Source: Wenzhouxiangella sp. XN79A (GTDB lineage Bacteria; Pseudomonadota; Gammaproteobacteria; Xanthomonadales; Wenzhouxiangellaceae). Taken from it: a stretch of 64,000 bases of DNA. Of this stretch, positions 38,801 through 46,654 are shown piece by piece. The first letter of the stretch is position 1, and each line of letters begins with the position of its first letter. The DNA lies in NCBI RefSeq assembly GCF_012272825.1, contig NZ_JAAWWS010000157.1, forward strand, positions 1 to 64,000. The letters run 5' to 3'. The notes beneath the pieces were generated by a model that made no database searches, had not been told where the DNA came from, and was given only the letters and a program-made list of their open reading frames with translations. The position numbers were made by a program, and so were the translations under genes.

Positions 38801-39085
38801 GAGAACTTCCTGAACCTGCTCAACGACGACTGGGGTCGCTTCACCAACGGCCCGCGCTTCGGCCAGGCCAACATCGTCCAGGCCGACCTGGTCTCGGCTG
38901 CCGACGTGGCCGCCAACGGCATCGATGGCGCGTCCGCGCTGCGCGGTGACGCGCCGCGCACGACCTGCCTGCAGGCCACGGACTGCCTGTACCGCTTCAA
39001 CGATTTCGACGACGATCCGACGGTCTTCACCAGCCGTCCGAATTCCGTCTACGAAATCCGCCTGACGCTGCGCTACGACTTCTGA
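35807..39085 (+). CDS. Oar-like TonB-dependent outer membrane receptor
   Basis: The 1092-residue protein has a signal peptide ending ATAQ (about residue 30). A carboxypeptidase-regulatory-like beta-sandwich follows (SNLRGQIVSEDGDPIRGAAV, about 35-115), then a plug domain (about 120-240, including FNAFTIDGAAQTDDFGLS) and a large beta-barrel ending in a terminal Phe (LTLRYDF). This is the Oar layout, which imports or secretes proteins and peptides; the substrate is unknown. ATG 35807 follows TGGAG. It is a single gene with its own terminator. Confidence 0.9.
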   Translation: MKPTNLTYSLRALFVLAVVSVLAVSTATAQTTSSNLRGQIVSEDGDPIRGAAVEIIHVPSNSVSRAETGETGQFFQGGLRVGGPYNITVTADGYQVQRLEGVFLDPGAQDPFRFTLAEAAADLDRVQVTGAVISQAAELNNGVGSTYSAADIANQPATDRDVVRTLLRDPLAQSDGVGNLSIGGVNPRFNAFTIDGAAQTDDFGLSSGTYATARSPINLDAVESASLVAADYSVLAADFRGGLIDVVTKSGTNEWDGSIYYAYNDDSFVGTDFDGGTFDPGTFEEEEYGFTLGGPILKDTLFFFLSYDEYENAAPADFQQFDLNNDIDPAFFDAVREITQQVYGFDPGGRPQVANVPETSERTLVKLDWNINYDHRASFTYQNTQENDTSVGADEFTGAWYDIPNEIDAYTLQLFSDWSYNFSTQLRVNYVEKVRGQNCRVGSGFGQITLDNWGADAVAGSPLEGLLGDDENDFVLGCDRFRHANAFDDERLDILLSGEYFAGDHVITFGVDYEQYELFNQFVPRSNGEFTFNNYDEFVNRTPSVVRYENVTSNNAADGAAVWGYDQIALFIQDRWQITPDFELSAGVRYERFLQDDKPEFSNAINNTYGVNTSSNLDGNSLFLPRVGFLWTPAARTTVSGGFGLFSGGNPEVWVSNAFQSATFFAQTFDATGVDIRNVPQELLDSVATGTAVPIDYIAEDFETPSDWKASLRFEQGFDLNNVFGMDWGSNYRFTAQYLYTKVRDGFVWRNLAQTELAETQPTGVAPDGRIIYADLDDLGINNLTQLGNADGAESSVFTVALAKAFDSGFNFDISYAYTDAEVISEGNSSRGISNWRGQYTLDQNNPTARTSPYQLEHSFKFNFGYQNDFFGDLLTRVDVFGRVFKGDVFGATFDVFGSNPLFGRAGQGENPFDNRPLYIPTPGSDPRVVYGSDFDVAGFFNYVEENDIPVGGILAPYSLTSDDWNNIWDLRFQQELPGIPGFDKLVGDNRFKLILDIENFLNLLNDDWGRFTNGPRFGQANIVQADLVSAADVAANGIDGASALRGDAPRTTCLQATDCLYRFNDFDDDPTVFTSRPNSVYEIRLTLRYDF

Positions 39086-39143
39086 GTCGACGCCCAGCGG
39101 CAATCGCCGGCCCCCGGCCGGCGATTGCAGAAAGTTCGACCCA

Positions 39144-39172
39144 GGCCCGCCGAGCGATCGGCGGGCCTTTTT
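39144..39172 (+). terminator. rho-independent terminator of the TonB receptor gene
   Basis: A 9-bp perfect stem (GGCCCGCCG with its complement at 39159-39167) is followed by TTTTT. Confidence 0.9.
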
Positions 39173-39301
39173 CTGTTCCATGGAACCGCAGATGAACGCA
39201 GACTGGAAAACCCGGTTCGTCGGCGCATCGAAGTTCCCGATATCTGCGATTGATGAGGCCCAACAAGGAGCATGACAACGAGCTCCCGGAATTTCCGGCC
39301 A

Positions 39302-39502
39302 CTCCAACCCCGAACCCCGAACCCCGAACCCCGAACCCCGAACCCCGAACCCCGAACCCCGAAACCCGAAACCCTGAAACCCTGAAACCTGAAACCTGAA
39401 ACCTGAAACCCGAAACCCTGAAACCTGAAACCTGAAACCTGAAACCTGAAACCTGAAAACTGAAAACTGAAAACTGAAAACTGAAAACTGAAAACTGAAA
39501 AC
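39302..39502. repeat. 200-bp drifting 7-bp tandem repeat array
   Basis: A heptamer array changes along its length: CCCCGAA units first, then mixed ACCCGAA/ACCCTGAA, then ACCTGAA, then AACTGAA. It is followed at 39504-39523 by GTCCCCT units. The order suggests local duplication and point mutation. It lies between the TonB terminator and ppnN. The bases 39173-39301 hold no gene. Confidence 0.9.
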
Positions 39503-39605
39503 AGTCCCCTGTCCCCTGTCCCCCTTCCCTTTTCCCCCCGAATCCGTACACTGTCCGGCCCGCTCGCGTCGGGGGTCGCGAACGAAACGAATCGAAGGAC
39601 CACGA

Positions 39606-41009
39606 ATGACCCAGAACGAAACACGCCGGCGCGGCGGCTGCGCCGATCAGAAGCATTCCGCTCACGTCTACCCGGCCGGTTCGCTGAACATCCTGTCGCG
39701 CGAGGAAGTTTCGCGGCTGTCCGACGCCACCCAGGAAGTCGGCGATCTGTTGCGCCGCTGCGCGCTGGCGGTGCTCAACAGCGGCAACCTCGGCGACGAC
39801 GCCGAGGCGATGCTGGCCCGGTTCAGCGATTTCTCGATCCGCGTCGCCCAGGTCAACCGCGGCATGCGACTGGACCTGGAGAATGCGCCGGGCTGTGCGT
39901 TCGTCGATGGCGAAATGATCCGCGGTATCCGCGAGCAGCTGTCGGCGGTGGTCCGGGACATCGTCTATTTCCACACCGAGATCCGGCCGAATCCGTACTT
40001 CGACCAGGAAACCTCCGAGGGACTGACCAACACGGTCTTCGAGATTGCCCGCAACGCGCACCTGCTCGATACCGGGCGCGACCCCAACCTGGTTGTCTGC
40101 TGGGGAGGGCACTCCATTCCCGGCTTCGAGTACGACTACACCAAGGAGGTCGGCTACCAGCTGGGCCTGCGCGGGGTCGATATCTGCACCGGCTGCGGTC
40201 CGGGCGCGATGAAGGGGCCGATGAAGGGAGCGACGATCGGCCACGCCAAGCAGCGCATGCTGCCGGGGCGCTATGTCGGTGTGACCGAGCCGGGCATCAT
40301 CGCCGCCGAATCACCGAACCCGATCGTCAACGAGCTGGTGATCCTGCCGGACATCGAAAAACGTCTCGAGGCCTTCGTCCGCCTCGGCCACGGTGTGGTG
40401 GTGTTTCCGGGCGGGGTCGGCACGGCCGAGGAAATCCTGTTCCTGCTCGGCGTGCTGCTGAACCCGAAGAACGACGCGCAGCCGTTCCCGCTGGTGCTGA
40501 CCGGCCCGGCCGATTCGGCCGACTATTTCGAGGAGATCGATGCCTTCGTCGGTCTGACGCTGGGCGACGCGGCGAGAGCGCGCTACGAGATCATCATCGA
40601 CGACCCCGAGCGGGTGGCCACGGTGATGAAGGCCGGGTTGGATCGGGTCCGTGAGTACCGGGTCGAGACCCAGGACGCGTTCTACTACAACTGGCTGCTG
40701 CACATCGACGAGGAGTTCCAGCGCCCGTTCGATCCGACCCACGAGGCCATGGCCGGTCTGCCGGTCTCGCGTGACCTGCCGCGCCACCAGCTGGCGGCCA
40801 ACCTGCGCCGGGTGTTTTCCGGCATCGTGTCGGGCAACGTCAAGGCCGACGGCATCCGGCGGATCCGCGAGCACGGTCCGTTCGAGATTCGCGGTGAGCC
40901 GGAGATCATGCAGGCGCTGGACCGTCTGCTGAACCGCTTCGTCCGCCAGCACCGGATGAAGCTTCCGGGCGAGACCGCCTACGAACCCTGTTATCGCATC
41001 GTCGACTGA
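39606..41009 (+). CDS. ppnN: nucleotide 5'-monophosphate nucleosidase (LOG family)
   Basis: The 467-residue protein hydrolyses purine and pyrimidine nucleoside monophosphates to base and ribose phosphate, and in E. coli it responds to ppGpp. The LOG core is visible: GCGPGAMKGPMKGA and the signature VVFPGGVGTAEEILF. N- and C-terminal flanking domains give the full PpnN length. A TACACT box at 39547-39552 is a possible -10. Confidence 0.92.
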   Translation: MTQNETRRRGGCADQKHSAHVYPAGSLNILSREEVSRLSDATQEVGDLLRRCALAVLNSGNLGDDAEAMLARFSDFSIRVAQVNRGMRLDLENAPGCAFVDGEMIRGIREQLSAVVRDIVYFHTEIRPNPYFDQETSEGLTNTVFEIARNAHLLDTGRDPNLVVCWGGHSIPGFEYDYTKEVGYQLGLRGVDICTGCGPGAMKGPMKGATIGHAKQRMLPGRYVGVTEPGIIAAESPNPIVNELVILPDIEKRLEAFVRLGHGVVVFPGGVGTAEEILFLLGVLLNPKNDAQPFPLVLTGPADSADYFEEIDAFVGLTLGDAARARYEIIIDDPERVATVMKAGLDRVREYRVETQDAFYYNWLLHIDEEFQRPFDPTHEAMAGLPVSRDLPRHQLAANLRRVFSGIVSGNVKADGIRRIREHGPFEIRGEPEIMQALDRLLNRFVRQHRMKLPGETAYEPCYRIVD

Positions 41010-41039
41010 ACGAGCGGGCGCGAGCCCGGCCGGGGCGGC

Positions 41040-41786
41040 TCAGCCGTCGCCGCTGCGGTCGGCTTCGTCCAGCGCCTGGCGCAGCGTGGCGGCACGCCGA
41101 CGCTCGCGGGCCTGCAGCGCGCCGTCCTCGTCGACCAGGCCATCCCGGATCAACGCCCGGAATGCGCCGAGCTCGATTCCGCGCGTCGGCACCAGATCGG
41201 TTCCATCCACCCGCATCGACTGTGATTCGGCGCGCGCCTCGCGCTGGTGAGCCAGCAGATCCGAGGCGTCGATCCGGGAGCGCGGCCCCTGGAAGCTCAT
41301 CGGCTCGACCAGCGCCTGCACCGCCTCGTCGCCACGGCCGTTCTCGCCGCCGAGTCCCGGCTGGGGCCAGCGCAGCGCATAGCGGTTGTCCGCGCCGACC
41401 AGCACTTCCAGCGCACAGCCGTCCGGATGCCCGCGCCAGCCGTCTTCGGGATCGCGAAGAAGGAACAGCAGGTACCGCGGGCCTTCCTGACCGGCGACCC
41501 GTTCGGGGAAGTAGCACTCGATGTCCTTCAGCCCGGACTCCTTGACGATGAAGCGCTCGATGATGCGCGGCGCCTTGTAGGCCAGCAGCGTGCTGAACCA
41601 GGCCCGCCCGTCGATCGGAAACCCTCGGGTGTATTCGTAGTCGGTCCGCTCGAGCTGGGCGAGCACCACGACATCGGATTCGGCCGCGCGCTGGGCCAGC
41701 GGGTGCTGCTGGGCCGCAGCGATCCCGGCCGTGACGGCCAGCATCGCGGCGAGAACGAACTGCAGGGATGAACGGGTACGTTTCAT
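41040..41786 (-). CDS. secreted protein of unknown function
   Basis: The 248-residue precursor has a clear signal peptide (MKRTRSSLQFVLAAMLAV, cleavage after IAAAQ). The mature part has two cysteines (DIECYFPE and PDGCALEV) that may pair in the periplasm, and a charged helical C-terminus (ALQARERRRAATLRQALDEA). ATG 41786 has GGAGTGCTT upstream, so the longer frame to 41888 is rejected. No family recognised. It follows psd on the same strand. Confidence 0.7.
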   Translation of the reverse strand: MKRTRSSLQFVLAAMLAVTAGIAAAQQHPLAQRAAESDVVVLAQLERTDYEYTRGFPIDGRAWFSTLLAYKAPRIIERFIVKESGLKDIECYFPERVAGQEGPRYLLFLLRDPEDGWRGHPDGCALEVLVGADNRYALRWPQPGLGGENGRGDEAVQALVEPMSFQGPRSRIDASDLLAHQREARAESQSMRVDGTDLVPTRGIELGAFRALIRDGLVDEDGALQARERRRAATLRQALDEADRSGDG

Positions 41787-41862
41787 AAGCACTCCGACGT
41801 TGACGGCGCGCGCGAGTTCCGTTGTCGCCCTCCGCAGGTCCGCGCCCGGCAGGGGAATCGAT

Positions 41863-42756
41863 TCAATTCTCCGCCCGACCGGGAGCACGTGGCCCGGTCA
41901 GGGCCTCGCCGAGCCGCATTCTCCGACCGGGCACGAGGCCGTCGACCCAGTCCGGCGCATCGCGGCCGGTCACTACGATCACCGTCGAGCCCCAGTGGAA
42001 GCGGCCCAGTTCGGCGCCCGCGCTCAGCCGGACCGTCGGGTCGAAGTCGATTCGCGCGACATCGCGCCCCGGGCGAAGCCGGAGGCCGGCATCCCAGACC
42101 GTCTCGATGCCGGCGACCAGCATCGCTGCAACCATGACCACCGCCATCGGGCCGTGGGCGGTGTCGAACAGCGCGACCATGCGTTCGTTGCGGGCGAACA
42201 GCCGGTCGATGTGGCGGCTGGTCGCATCCGAGACGCTGAACAGACGGCCGGGCACCCGGATTTCGGTCCGCAGCGTGGCGTCGCAAGGAACGTGCACGCG
42301 GTGGTAATCGTAGGGCGCCAGGTAGACCGTGGCGAAGCGGCCGCCGGTGAAGGCCTCGGCAGCCTTCTCATCGGCCAGCAGTTCGGCCAGGCTGTAGTCG
42401 CGCCCCTTGGCCTGGACGATCCGTCCGCCGCTCGGTTCCTCGAAGATCGGGCCGGCCTGGCTCAGCGTCCCGTCACACGGGCACAGCAGGCCGGTGCCGA
42501 CCGAGGCCGGCGGTCGCGCATCGGGTTTCAGGGCCCGGGTGAAGAATGAATCGAAGCTGTCGAACCCGGAGGCCGGCACCACCGCTTCGTCGAGGTCGAC
42601 CTCGTAGAGCCTGCGGAAGCCGGCGATCAGCGGTCGCCGGATCCAGCCGGCGCGCGCGGTGGAAATCCGGTGGGCCAGCGCGGTCAGCGCCCGCTGCGGC
42701 AGCAGGTGCTGGATCGAGACGCCAAGCCGCGCCAGCGGCGAACCGGGATCAGGCAC
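41863..42756 (-). CDS. psd: phosphatidylserine decarboxylase
   Basis: The 297-residue proenzyme makes phosphatidylethanolamine. The self-cleavage motif is in RFHWGSTVIVV (Gly-Ser-Thr; the Ser becomes the pyruvoyl group). Other family blocks are YDYHRVHVPCDATL, SFFTRALKPDARP and FSVSDATSRHI. It overlaps the SCO gene by 8 bp, so they form one minus-strand unit. Confidence 0.95.
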   Translation of the reverse strand: MPDPGSPLARLGVSIQHLLPQRALTALAHRISTARAGWIRRPLIAGFRRLYEVDLDEAVVPASGFDSFDSFFTRALKPDARPPASVGTGLLCPCDGTLSQAGPIFEEPSGGRIVQAKGRDYSLAELLADEKAAEAFTGGRFATVYLAPYDYHRVHVPCDATLRTEIRVPGRLFSVSDATSRHIDRLFARNERMVALFDTAHGPMAVVMVAAMLVAGIETVWDAGLRLRPGRDVARIDFDPTVRLSAGAELGRFHWGSTVIVVTGRDAPDWVDGLVPGRRMRLGEALTGPRAPGRAEN

Positions 42757-43408
42757 CGCGGCGTCGACTCAGCTCGAACAGGTCGGCGATCATCGCCTCG
42801 GTGTCGAGCGGCTGCGGGAAGCGGCCGACCATCCGCCCCTGCGGATCGATGATGACGATCATGCCCGAATGGTCGACGCTGTAGAACCCGGTGTCGTCGG
42901 CCGCCTGGCGCACGTACAGCGCGCCGAGCTGCCGGGTCAGCTGCATCAGCGCCTGGTCGTCGCCGGTGATCGCGCGGAAGTCCTCATCGAACCACTTCAC
43001 GTAGTCGCGCATGGCCTCGCCGTCGTCGCGCTGGGGATCGACCGAAACGAACACCACGCGCGGCGGATTCTCGACCCGCATCTGGTCGAGCCGCTCCATC
43101 GCCGTGGCCAGCCGGCCGAGCGTGTCGGGGCAGATGTCGGGGCAGTTGGTGAAGCCGAAGAACACCAGGGTCCAGCCGCCGGTGAAATCGGCCTCGGTGA
43201 ACGCGCTGCCGTCGGCGTCGTGAAGTTCGAACGGTTCGATCGGCCGGGCCTGCGGGTACATCGAGGCGGCGCGATACTCCGGGCCGGGCTGGAACAGCGG
43301 CCGGGCCACGATGATGCCGGCAAGGACCGCGACGACGGCCACCAGGACCAGCAACAGGGTGTGGCCGGAGACGCTACGGATCGGGGAGAATCGGGGATGG
43401 TTTCGCAT
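42749..43408 (-). CDS. SCO1/SenC family copper chaperone
   Basis: The 219-residue protein has an N-terminal membrane helix (TLLLVLVAVVAVLAGIIVA) and a thioredoxin-like periplasmic domain. It has the copper-binding CxxxC in FTNCPDICPDT and the distal His in YSVDHSGMIVII. It helps build the CuA site of cytochrome oxidase. No oxidase genes are near. Upstream of ATG 43408 there is no Shine-Dalgarno sequence. Confidence 0.92.
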   Translation of the reverse strand: MRNHPRFSPIRSVSGHTLLLVLVAVVAVLAGIIVARPLFQPGPEYRAASMYPQARPIEPFELHDADGSAFTEADFTGGWTLVFFGFTNCPDICPDTLGRLATAMERLDQMRVENPPRVVFVSVDPQRDDGEAMRDYVKWFDEDFRAITGDDQALMQLTRQLGALYVRQAADDTGFYSVDHSGMIVIIDPQGRMVGRFPQPLDTEAMIADLFELSRRRGA

Positions 43409-43414
43409 GGGGCA

Positions 43415-43435
43415 AGTATACCAATGCCGTATACT
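43415..43435. promoter_or_regulatory. back-to-back -10 boxes for leaderless SCO and prmB transcripts
   Basis: The 33-bp spacer between the two start codons holds TATACT on the minus strand (43415-43420) and TATACT on the plus strand (43430-43435). Each ends seven bases before the A of its ATG, placing transcription starts at or next to the start codons. Neither gene has a Shine-Dalgarno sequence. The -35 regions are weak. Confidence 0.6.
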
Positions 43436-43441
43436 GCCGCC

Positions 43442-44392
43442 ATGTCGACGCCTCTTGCAGACGGCGCGTCGGAGACCCTCGGCGACTGGGTCCGGCGGGC
43501 CGCGAACGCCATGGATTCGGCCGGCCTGCACTTCGGGCACGGCACCGCCGCGGCGATCGACGAGGCCTGCTGGATGGCCGCGCACGTGCTCGACCTGCCG
43601 CCCGATTTCGACAACGACCGGTTCGACCTGACGCCGACCGCCGAACAACGCGCCCGGCTGGCGTCGCTGCTGGAGCAGCGCATCGAAACGCGTCGCCCGT
43701 TGGCCTACCTGATCGGCGAGGCGTGGTTCGCGGGCCTGCGGTTCCGGGTCACCGACGACACCCTGGTGCCACGCTCGCCGCTCGGAGAACTGGTGGTCGG
43801 CGGGCTGCTGCCGTGGCTGGACCTGAATCGTCCGCTGCGGGTGCTCGAGGTCGGCACCGGTTCGGGCTGCATCGCCGCGGCCCTGGCCTGGTACTGGCCG
43901 GCGCTGGAGATCGAGGCGGTCGATATCAGCGAGGCCGCACTGGCGGTGGCCGCCGACAACCTGCGGCGGCTGGGCGTGGCCGACCGTGTCCGGCTGAGCT
44001 GCTCCGATGTCTACGATGCACTCGGCGATGTCCGCTACGACCTGGTCGTCAGCAATCCGCCGTACGTTCCCGAGGCGTCGATGCGCGCGCTGCCCGACGA
44101 ATACCGCCACGAGCCGGTCGGAGCGCTGGTCGCCGGGGCCGACGGTCTGGCCATCGTGCGCCGGCTGATCGCAGGCGCGGCCGATCACCTGGCGCCCGGC
44201 GGCTTCCTGCTGGTCGAGGTCGGTGAGGCGGCCGAGGCCGCCGAGCACCTGCTGGCCGACAGCGAGGCGATCTGGCTGGACTTCGAGCACGGTGGGGACG
44301 GCGTGTTCCTGCTCGACCGGGCCGGCGCGCTGGCGGTCGATACCGCGCGGGCGGTCGAGTCGATCCCGGCCGGCGATCACGACGAGGACTGA
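43442..44392 (+). CDS. prmB: ribosomal protein L3 glutamine methyltransferase
   Basis: The 316-residue SAM-dependent enzyme N5-methylates a glutamine of L3. SAM motif VLEVGTGSGCIAAAL and the catalytic NPPY in LVVSNPPYVPEAS are present, with the N-terminal helical domain of the HemK/PrmB group. PrmB rather than PrmC is supported by the downstream aroC, the conserved arrangement, and by PRSPLGEL. Confidence 0.92.
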   Translation: MSTPLADGASETLGDWVRRAANAMDSAGLHFGHGTAAAIDEACWMAAHVLDLPPDFDNDRFDLTPTAEQRARLASLLEQRIETRRPLAYLIGEAWFAGLRFRVTDDTLVPRSPLGELVVGGLLPWLDLNRPLRVLEVGTGSGCIAAALAWYWPALEIEAVDISEAALAVAADNLRRLGVADRVRLSCSDVYDALGDVRYDLVVSNPPYVPEASMRALPDEYRHEPVGALVAGADGLAIVRRLIAGAADHLAPGGFLLVEVGEAAEAAEHLLADSEAIWLDFEHGGDGVFLLDRAGALAVDTARAVESIPAGDHDED

Positions 44393-44398
44393 GGACGC

Positions 44399-45490
44399 AT
44401 GAGCTACAACCGATTCGGACGCATCCTGAACATCACCACCTTCGGCGAGAGCCACGGACCGGCGATCGGCTGCGTGATCGACGGGTTTCCGCCGGGGGTC
44501 GGGATTTCCGCCGAGGAAATCCGCGAGGCGATGCTGCGCCGGGCCACCGGACGGTCGCGCCACACTTCCCAGCGGCACGAGGCCGAGGACGTGCAGATCC
44601 TGTCGGGCACCTTCGAGGGCCGGACCACCGGCACGCCGATTGCGCTGGTCGTCTACAACACCGATGCGCGCAGCAAGGACTATGCATCGATCGCACGCCA
44701 GTTCCGGCCCGGGCACGCCGACTACACCTATCACCACAAGTACGGCCTGCGCGACTACCGCGGCGGCGGGCGGTCCTCGGCGCGCGAGACCGCGATGCGG
44801 GTGGCGGCCGGCGCGCTGGCCGCGAAGTACCTGGACCAGCAGTTCGGCATCCGCATCACCAGCTGGCTGGGCCAGCTCGGCGAGCATGTCTGCGACGAAC
44901 GCTTCGACGCCGATTCGATCGACGACAACCCGTTCTTCTGTCCCGATCCGATGAAGGTGCCGGAGCTCGAGACCTACATGGACGCGCTGCGCAAGTCCGG
45001 CGACTCGGTCGGTGCGCTGGTCCGGGCCCGGGCCGACGGCGTACCGCCGGGCTGGGGCGCGCCGGTCTATGCCAAGCTCGACGGCGACCTGGCCGCTGCC
45101 ATGATGAGCATCAATGCGGTCAAGGGCGTGGAGATCGGCGCCGGATTCCGCTCGGTGGCCCAGAAGGGCACCGAACACCGGGATGAAATGACGCCCGAGG
45201 GCTTTCTCGGCAACCAGGCCGGCGGCGTGCTCGGCGGTATTTCGTCGGGTCAGCCGGTGACCGTGGCGGTCGCGTTCAAGCCGACCTCCAGCCTGCGCAT
45301 CCCGGGCCGCACCGTGGACGTCGACGGCCAGCCGGTCGAGATCATCACCACCGGCCGGCACGACCCCTGCGTCGGCATCCGCGCCGTGCCGATCGTCGAG
45401 GCGATGCTGGCGCTGACCCTGATGGACCATTACCTGCTGCATCGGGCGCAGTGCGGCGATGTGCCGCCGCAGCGCCCGCGGGTGGAATGA
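44399..45490 (+). CDS. aroC: chorismate synthase
   Basis: The 363-residue FMN-dependent lyase makes chorismate, the last shared aromatic step. The family patterns [34 protein letters not shown] and [13 protein letters not shown] are present. It begins 7 bp after prmB. The product feeds the trp genes further along the window. Confidence 0.96.
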   Translation: MSYNRFGRILNITTFGESHGPAIGCVIDGFPPGVGISAEEIREAMLRRATGRSRHTSQRHEAEDVQILSGTFEGRTTGTPIALVVYNTDARSKDYASIARQFRPGHADYTYHHKYGLRDYRGGGRSSARETAMRVAAGALAAKYLDQQFGIRITSWLGQLGEHVCDERFDADSIDDNPFFCPDPMKVPELETYMDALRKSGDSVGALVRARADGVPPGWGAPVYAKLDGDLAAAMMSINAVKGVEIGAGFRSVAQKGTEHRDEMTPEGFLGNQAGGVLGGISSGQPVTVAVAFKPTSSLRIPGRTVDVDGQPVEIITTGRHDPCVGIRAVPIVEAMLALTLMDHYLLHRAQCGDVPPQRPRVE

Positions 45491-45506
45491 ACCGGAGTCT
45501 TCCCAC

Positions 45507-46532
45507 ATGACGGAACGGACCTACGACGTCGCCGTGGTCGGCGCCACCGGCGCGGTCGGCGAGGTGCTGCTCGAACTGCTCCTCGAGCGAGGCTTCCCGC
45601 TCGGTCGGCTGGTGCCGCTGGCCAGCGCGCGCTCGGCCGGTGAGGACGTCGCGTTCGGTCGCAGGAGCGTTCGGGTGCAGGCCCTCGACGACTTCGATTT
45701 CGCCGGCATCGATTTCGCCTTCTTCTCGGCCGGCGGTTCGGTGTCGGCGCTGCACGCGCCTCGCGCCGCGGCCGCCGGCGCGGTGGTCATCGACAACACC
45801 TCGCACTTCCGGATGGATCCCGCCGTTCCGCTGGTCGTGCCGGAGGTCAACCCCGATGCGCTGGCGGCGTTCGACGATCCGGCCCATGCCGGCATCATCG
45901 CCAACCCGAACTGCTCGACGATCCAGATGGTCGTTGCGCTGGCCCCGATCCACCGCGAGGTCGGCATCGCCCGGATCAACGTCGCGACCTACCAGGCCGT
46001 GTCCGGCGCCGGCCGCAAGGCGATGGAAGAGCTCGGTCGCCAGACCGCCGACAAACTGAACTTCCGTGAGCCGACCGTCGAAGCGTTCAGTGCGCCGATC
46101 GCATTCAACGTGATTCCGCGGATCGACGTGCTGGACGAGCAGGGGTTCACCCGGGAGGAGCGCAAGATGCACAACGAGACCCGGCGCATCCTCGATGACG
46201 ACGCGCTGGGCGTGAACGCCACCGCAGTCCGCGTGCCGGTGTTCTACGGCCATGCCGAGGCGGTCCATTTCGAAACGCGCGAACCGATCGAACTGGGGCG
46301 TGTCCGCGAGCTGCTGGCCGCAGCGCCGGGCGTGGAGTTGCTGCCACCCGACGCCGAGCCGACGCCGCTGGAGCATGCCTCCGGTCGCGACCCGGTCGTG
46401 GTCGGACGGCTGAGGCGTGATCCGACGCACCCTCGGGGCATCGATCTGTGGATCGTTGCAGACAATCTGCGCAAAGGTGCGGCACTGAACGCAATCCAGA
46501 TTGCCGAAACGGTGCTCCAGCGACGTCGCTGA
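45507..46532 (+). CDS. asd: aspartate-semialdehyde dehydrogenase
   Basis: The 341-residue NADP enzyme makes aspartate semialdehyde for lysine, threonine, methionine and peptidoglycan. The NADP motif VVGATGAVGEVLLELL, the catalytic Cys in IANPNCSTIQM and His in VRVPVFYGHAEAV are visible. It precedes fimV as in Pseudomonas. Confidence 0.95.
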   Translation: MTERTYDVAVVGATGAVGEVLLELLLERGFPLGRLVPLASARSAGEDVAFGRRSVRVQALDDFDFAGIDFAFFSAGGSVSALHAPRAAAAGAVVIDNTSHFRMDPAVPLVVPEVNPDALAAFDDPAHAGIIANPNCSTIQMVVALAPIHREVGIARINVATYQAVSGAGRKAMEELGRQTADKLNFREPTVEAFSAPIAFNVIPRIDVLDEQGFTREERKMHNETRRILDDDALGVNATAVRVPVFYGHAEAVHFETREPIELGRVRELLAAAPGVELLPPDAEPTPLEHASGRDPVVVGRLRRDPTHPRGIDLWIVADNLRKGAALNAIQIAETVLQRRR

Positions 46533-46571
46533 AGCGCGGTTTCGCGGGTATCGATGGACGGGGGCGCTTGT

Positions 46572-46577
46572 TATACT
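46572..46577 (+). promoter_or_regulatory. possible -10 box upstream of fimV
   Basis: A TATACT box lies 77 bp before fimV in the 122-bp asd-fimV spacer; no clear -35 was seen. Confidence 0.35.
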
Positions 46578-46654
46578 CGGGCGTAGCGTCTGTCCGATCA
46601 GGCGGGTTCGATGGGTTTTCGATACTTCAAGAAACGTTCCGCAGGGGAGCAACA

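Noticed and set aside
35681-39307. 1208-codon open frame antisense to the TonB receptor gene
   Set aside because: Shadow of a GC-biased gene; composition is low-complexity Val/Gln/Asp and no domain is recognisable, while the sense frame is a complete receptor.
39302-39502. CRISPR array
   Set aside because: Continuous heptamers with drift, no spacers.
43409-45508. Long minus-strand frame extending the SCO gene upstream across prmB and aroC
   Set aside because: Antisense to two complete conserved genes; the SCO protein has a proper start and membrane helix at 43408.
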